Shown here: positions 5,676-8,153 of the stretch, one piece after another
Numbering within the stretch: position 1 is the first letter of the stretch
Layout: the number at the start of each line of letters is the position of its first letter
Origin: Gammaproteobacteria bacterium
Lineage (GTDB): Bacteria > Pseudomonadota > Gammaproteobacteria > Xanthomonadales > Xanthomonadaceae
Assembly (NCBI GenBank): GCA_025360985.1
Contig: JANYBA010000318.1
Span: 1-8,153 of the forward strand
Direction of reading: 5' to 3'
DNA: 8,153 bases
The notes under the pieces: model-generated
Databases searched by the model: none
What the model saw: the letters and a program-made list of their open reading frames with translations, nothing else
Told to the model about the DNA's origin: nothing
Translations under genes and position numbers: made by a program

Positions 5676-6995
5676 ATGAATTCCCGATCGCCGGCCGGCG
5701 CCTACGCCGACCACCTGGCCACCGTCATGCGCCGCGCCGACGTCGCCCTCGAGCGCGGTGGCTACGACCACTTGTTGATCGCGTCCGGCATCGAGAAGAT
5801 GCGTTTCCTCGACGACACGCCCTATCCGTTCAAGGCCAGCCCACCGTTCAAGGCCTGGCTGCCGCTGACGCGCCATGCGCATTGCTGGATCGCCTACACG
5901 CCGGACCGGAAGCCGGTGCTGGCCTACTACCAGCCCGATGACTACTGGCACGTGCCGCCGGCGGCGCCGGCCGGCGCATGGGTCGAGCATTTCGACATCC
6001 GCGTCCTCGCCGATCCCGCCGAAGCGATCGATCACATGCCCGCATCAGGACGGGCGGCGATCATCGCCGAGCGCGACGCCGCCCTGCCCGGCTTCGAGCC
6101 GAACAATCCCAGGGTCGTGCTCGATTACCTGCACTACCACCGCGCCTACAAGACGCCCTACGAACTCGGCCTGATGCGCCGCGCCCAGCGCAAGGGCGCG
6201 CGCGGCCACGTCGCGGCGCGCCAGGCCTTCATCGGCGGCGGCTCCGAGGCGCAGATCAATGCCCTGTACCTGGCGGCGGCCGGCCATTCCGACAGCGACG
6301 TGCCGTACGGCAATATCGTCGCCCTCAACGAAAACGGCGCGACTTTGCATTACCAGTACAAGGCGATGGCCCGGCCCGCCGAACATCGCAGCCTGCTGAT
6401 CGACGCCGGCGCCGAAGTCGATGGCTATGCCTGCGACATCACCCGCACCTGGGGCAACGGCGACGCCGACTTCAGCGCGCTCGTGGCCGCGGTCGAGCAC
6501 GAGCAACAGGGCCTGTGCAGCATGGTGCGTGCCGGGGTCGACTACCGCGACCTGCACCTGGCCTGCCACCGGCGCCTGGCCGGCGTGCTGCGCGAGCTCG
6601 GCATCGTCGACATGGACGCGGCGTCGATGGTCGAGACCGGCGTCACCTCGACCTTCTTCCCGCACGGCCTGGGCCATCCGATCGGCCTGCAGGTACACGA
6701 CGTCGCCGGCTTCAGCGATGAACAGGGCGGACTGATCCCGCGCCCGGAGGGCCATCCCTACCTGCGCATGACCCGTACGCTGGAGCCGGGCATGGTGGTG
6801 ACGATCGAACCCGGCCTGTATTTCATCCCGACCTTGCTGTCCAAGCTCTGGGGCGGTCCGCACGCAGACGCGGTGGACTGGGCCAAGGTCGAACACTTGG
6901 CGAAATTCGGCGGCGTGCGCATCGAGGACGAAGTGCACTGCACCGACGACGATCCGGAGAACCTCACCCGCGACGCGTTCGCCGAGCTCGCCTAG
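5676..6995 (+). CDS. pepQ: PepQ, Xaa-Pro dipeptidase (prolidase)
   Basis: This encodes 439 residues, close to the 443 of E. coli PepQ. The enzyme is a cytoplasmic dimetal peptidase of the M24 'pita-bread' fold that cleaves Xaa-Pro dipeptides; relatives also hydrolyse organophosphate triesters. All five metal ligands expected from the family are visible: D243 and D254 (DAGAEVDGYACD), H334 (HGLGHPIGLQVHD), E378 (TIEPG) and E417 (VRIED). The N-terminal domain carries the PepQ-type DDTPYPFKASPPFKAW, and VIDYLHYHRAYKT-like residues mark the linker to the catalytic domain. I prefer the ATG at 5676 because YADHLATV then aligns with the E. coli N-terminus; an in-frame ATG at 5646 would add 10 residues but overlaps the likely -10 box. 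A weak GAG lies about 7 nt upstream of 5676. valS follows after 3 nt. Confidence 0.93.
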   Translation: MNSRSPAGAYADHLATVMRRADVALERGGYDHLLIASGIEKMRFLDDTPYPFKASPPFKAWLPLTRHAHCWIAYTPDRKPVLAYYQPDDYWHVPPAAPAGAWVEHFDIRVLADPAEAIDHMPASGRAAIIAERDAALPGFEPNNPRVVLDYLHYHRAYKTPYELGLMRRAQRKGARGHVAARQAFIGGGSEAQINALYLAAAGHSDSDVPYGNIVALNENGATLHYQYKAMARPAEHRSLLIDAGAEVDGYACDITRTWGNGDADFSALVAAVEHEQQGLCSMVRAGVDYRDLHLACHRRLAGVLRELGIVDMDAASMVETGVTSTFFPHGLGHPIGLQVHDVAGFSDEQGGLIPRPEGHPYLRMTRTLEPGMVVTIEPGLYFIPTLLSKLWGGPHADAVDWAKVEHLAKFGGVRIEDEVHCTDDDPENLTRDAFAELA

Positions 6996-6998
6996 GCC

Positions 6999-8153
6999 AT
7001 GGACAAGAGTTTCGAGCCCGCCACTTTCGAGAACAAGTGGTACGCGCACTGGGAAGCGAGCGGCTGCTTCAAGCCCTCGGGCCGCGGGACGCCGTACACG
7101 ATCATGCTGCCGCCACCGAACGTCACCGGCACGCTGCACATGGGCCACGCTTTCCAGCACACGCTGCAGGACGCGCTGATCCGCTACCACCGCATGCGTG
7201 GCTTCGACACGCTCTGGCAGATGGGTACCGACCACGCCGGCATCGCCACCGAGATGGTGGTCGGCCGCAACCTCGCGCGCGACAACCTGACCCGCGACGG
7301 TCTGGGCCGCGACAAGTTCATCGAGAAAGTCTGGGAGTGGAAGCAGGAATCGGGCGACACCATCGAGCGCCAGATGCGCCGCATGGGTTCGTCCGGCGAC
7401 TGGTCGCGCACGGTGTTCACCATGGACCCGATGCCGTCGAAGGCGGTGGTCGAGACCTTCGTGCGCCTGTTCGAGGAAGGACTGATCTATCGCGGCCAGC
7501 GCCTGGTCAACTGGGATCCGGTGCTCAAGACGGCGATTTCCGATCTTGAGGTCGTCAGCGAGGAAGAAGACGGCAAGCTGTGGTCGATCTCGTATCCGTT
7601 ATCGGACGGCAGCGGTGCGCTGGTGGTGGCGACGACGCGACCGGAGACCATGCTCGGCGACACCGCGGTGATGGTCCATCCCGAGGACGAACGCTACGCC
7701 CACCTGGTCGGCAAGACCGTACACCTGCCGCTGTGCGATCGCGAGATCCCGATCATCGCCGACGATTACGTCGACCGCGAGTTCGGCACCGGCGTGGTCA
7801 AGGTCACACCCGCGCACGACTTCAACGACTACGCGGTCGGCCAGCGCCACGGCCTGCCGCTGATCAATATCCTGACGCCGGACGCCGCGATCAACGGCAA
7901 CGCGCCGGAAAAATACCGCGGCCTCGACCGATTCACCGCACGCAAGGCCGTGCTCGCCGACCTCGAGGCGCTCGGGCTGTTGGTGGAAGAGAAGAAGCAC
8001 AAGCTGCAGGTGCCGCGCGGCGACCGCACCGGCCAAGTGATCGAGCCATACCTGACGGACCAGTGGTTCGTGAAGATGGGCACGCTGGGCGCGCGCGGCC
8101 TGGCGCTCGCCGTGGGTTCCGATGGAAAGCCGGGCGCGGTGAAATTTGTGCCG
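6999..8153 (+). CDS. valS: ValS, valine-tRNA ligase (N-terminal 385 residues, 3' truncated by window edge)
   Basis: The frame is open from ATG 6999 to the window end. The full enzyme is usually about 920-950 residues, so roughly 40 percent is present. It charges tRNA-Val with valine in the cytoplasm. Class I signatures are clear: [13 protein letters not shown] (38-50) with the HIGH-type HMGH at 47-50, and [11 protein letters not shown] (about 75-85). The CP1 editing domain, which removes mischarged threonine, shows TTRPET at 212-217 and AHDFNDY at 272-278, so the editing residues appear intact. [15 protein letters not shown] separates synthetic and editing regions, and [12 protein letters not shown] is near the right edge. 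The KMSKS loop and anticodon-binding domain lie beyond the window. The start is only 3 nt after the pepQ TAG and has a weak Shine-Dalgarno (GAG at 6984-6986), which suggests translation coupled to pepQ. Confidence 0.96.
   Translation, partial: MDKSFEPATFENKWYAHWEASGCFKPSGRGTPYTIMLPPPNVTGTLHMGHAFQHTLQDALIRYHRMRGFDTLWQMGTDHAGIATEMVVGRNLARDNLTRDGLGRDKFIEKVWEWKQESGDTIERQMRRMGSSGDWSRTVFTMDPMPSKAVVETFVRLFEEGLIYRGQRLVNWDPVLKTAISDLEVVSEEEDGKLWSISYPLSDGSGALVVATTRPETMLGDTAVMVHPEDERYAHLVGKTVHLPLCDREIPIIADDYVDREFGTGVVKVTPAHDFNDYAVGQRHGLPLINILTPDAAINGNAPEKYRGLDRFTARKAVLADLEALGLLVEEKKHKLQVPRGDRTGQVIEPYLTDQWFVKMGTLGARGLALAVGSDGKPGAVKFVP

Noticed and set aside
6045..7235. A 396-codon open frame on the minus strand opposite pepQ and the start of valS
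   Set aside because: It covers two genes identified by catalytic motifs and spans their junction; it shows no motif of its own.

Overview
The window is a dense, high-GC, all-plus-strand stretch of a gammaproteobacterial chromosome. Protein features suggest the Xanthomonadales (Lysobacter/Rhodanobacter-like lineages): the phrasing of ValS, the form of BtuB, and a DUF1631 gene next to a PilZ gene. This placement comes from protein resemblance only. Every clear gene is of an ordinary chromosomal type, and I see no insertion sequence, phage gene, tRNA, rRNA or CRISPR array.

Layout. (1) 1-677: the C-terminal part of the heme chaperone HemW, then a 61-codon zinc-ribbon (CPXCG) protein, closed by a strong GC-rich hairpin terminator at 695-726. 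(2) 725-2872: a promoter, a well-conserved cobalamin (B12) riboswitch, a long leader that can fold in two mutually exclusive ways around the Shine-Dalgarno sequence, and btuB, the TonB-dependent outer-membrane vitamin B12 receptor. (3) 2858-5608: an unusual hairpin across the btuB stop codon, then a DUF1631 protein of 776 residues that starts with TTG, overlapping by 4 nt a 115-residue PilZ protein with intact c-di-GMP-binding motifs. (4) 5642-8153: a probable promoter, the Xaa-Pro dipeptidase pepQ, and 3 nt later the first 385 codons of valS (valyl-tRNA synthetase), which runs off the right edge.

How the parts work together. btuB appears to be a self-contained, B12-repressed uptake unit; no other cobalamin gene is visible beside it. 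The DUF1631-PilZ pair looks translationally coupled and is the least understood part of the window; a role in c-di-GMP signalling is an inference from the PilZ partner. pepQ and valS are housekeeping genes that probably share a transcript. The most interesting observations are the two-state leader of btuB, the DUF1631-PilZ module, and the stop-codon hairpin between btuB and that module. I did not find convincing evidence for a wholly new system.
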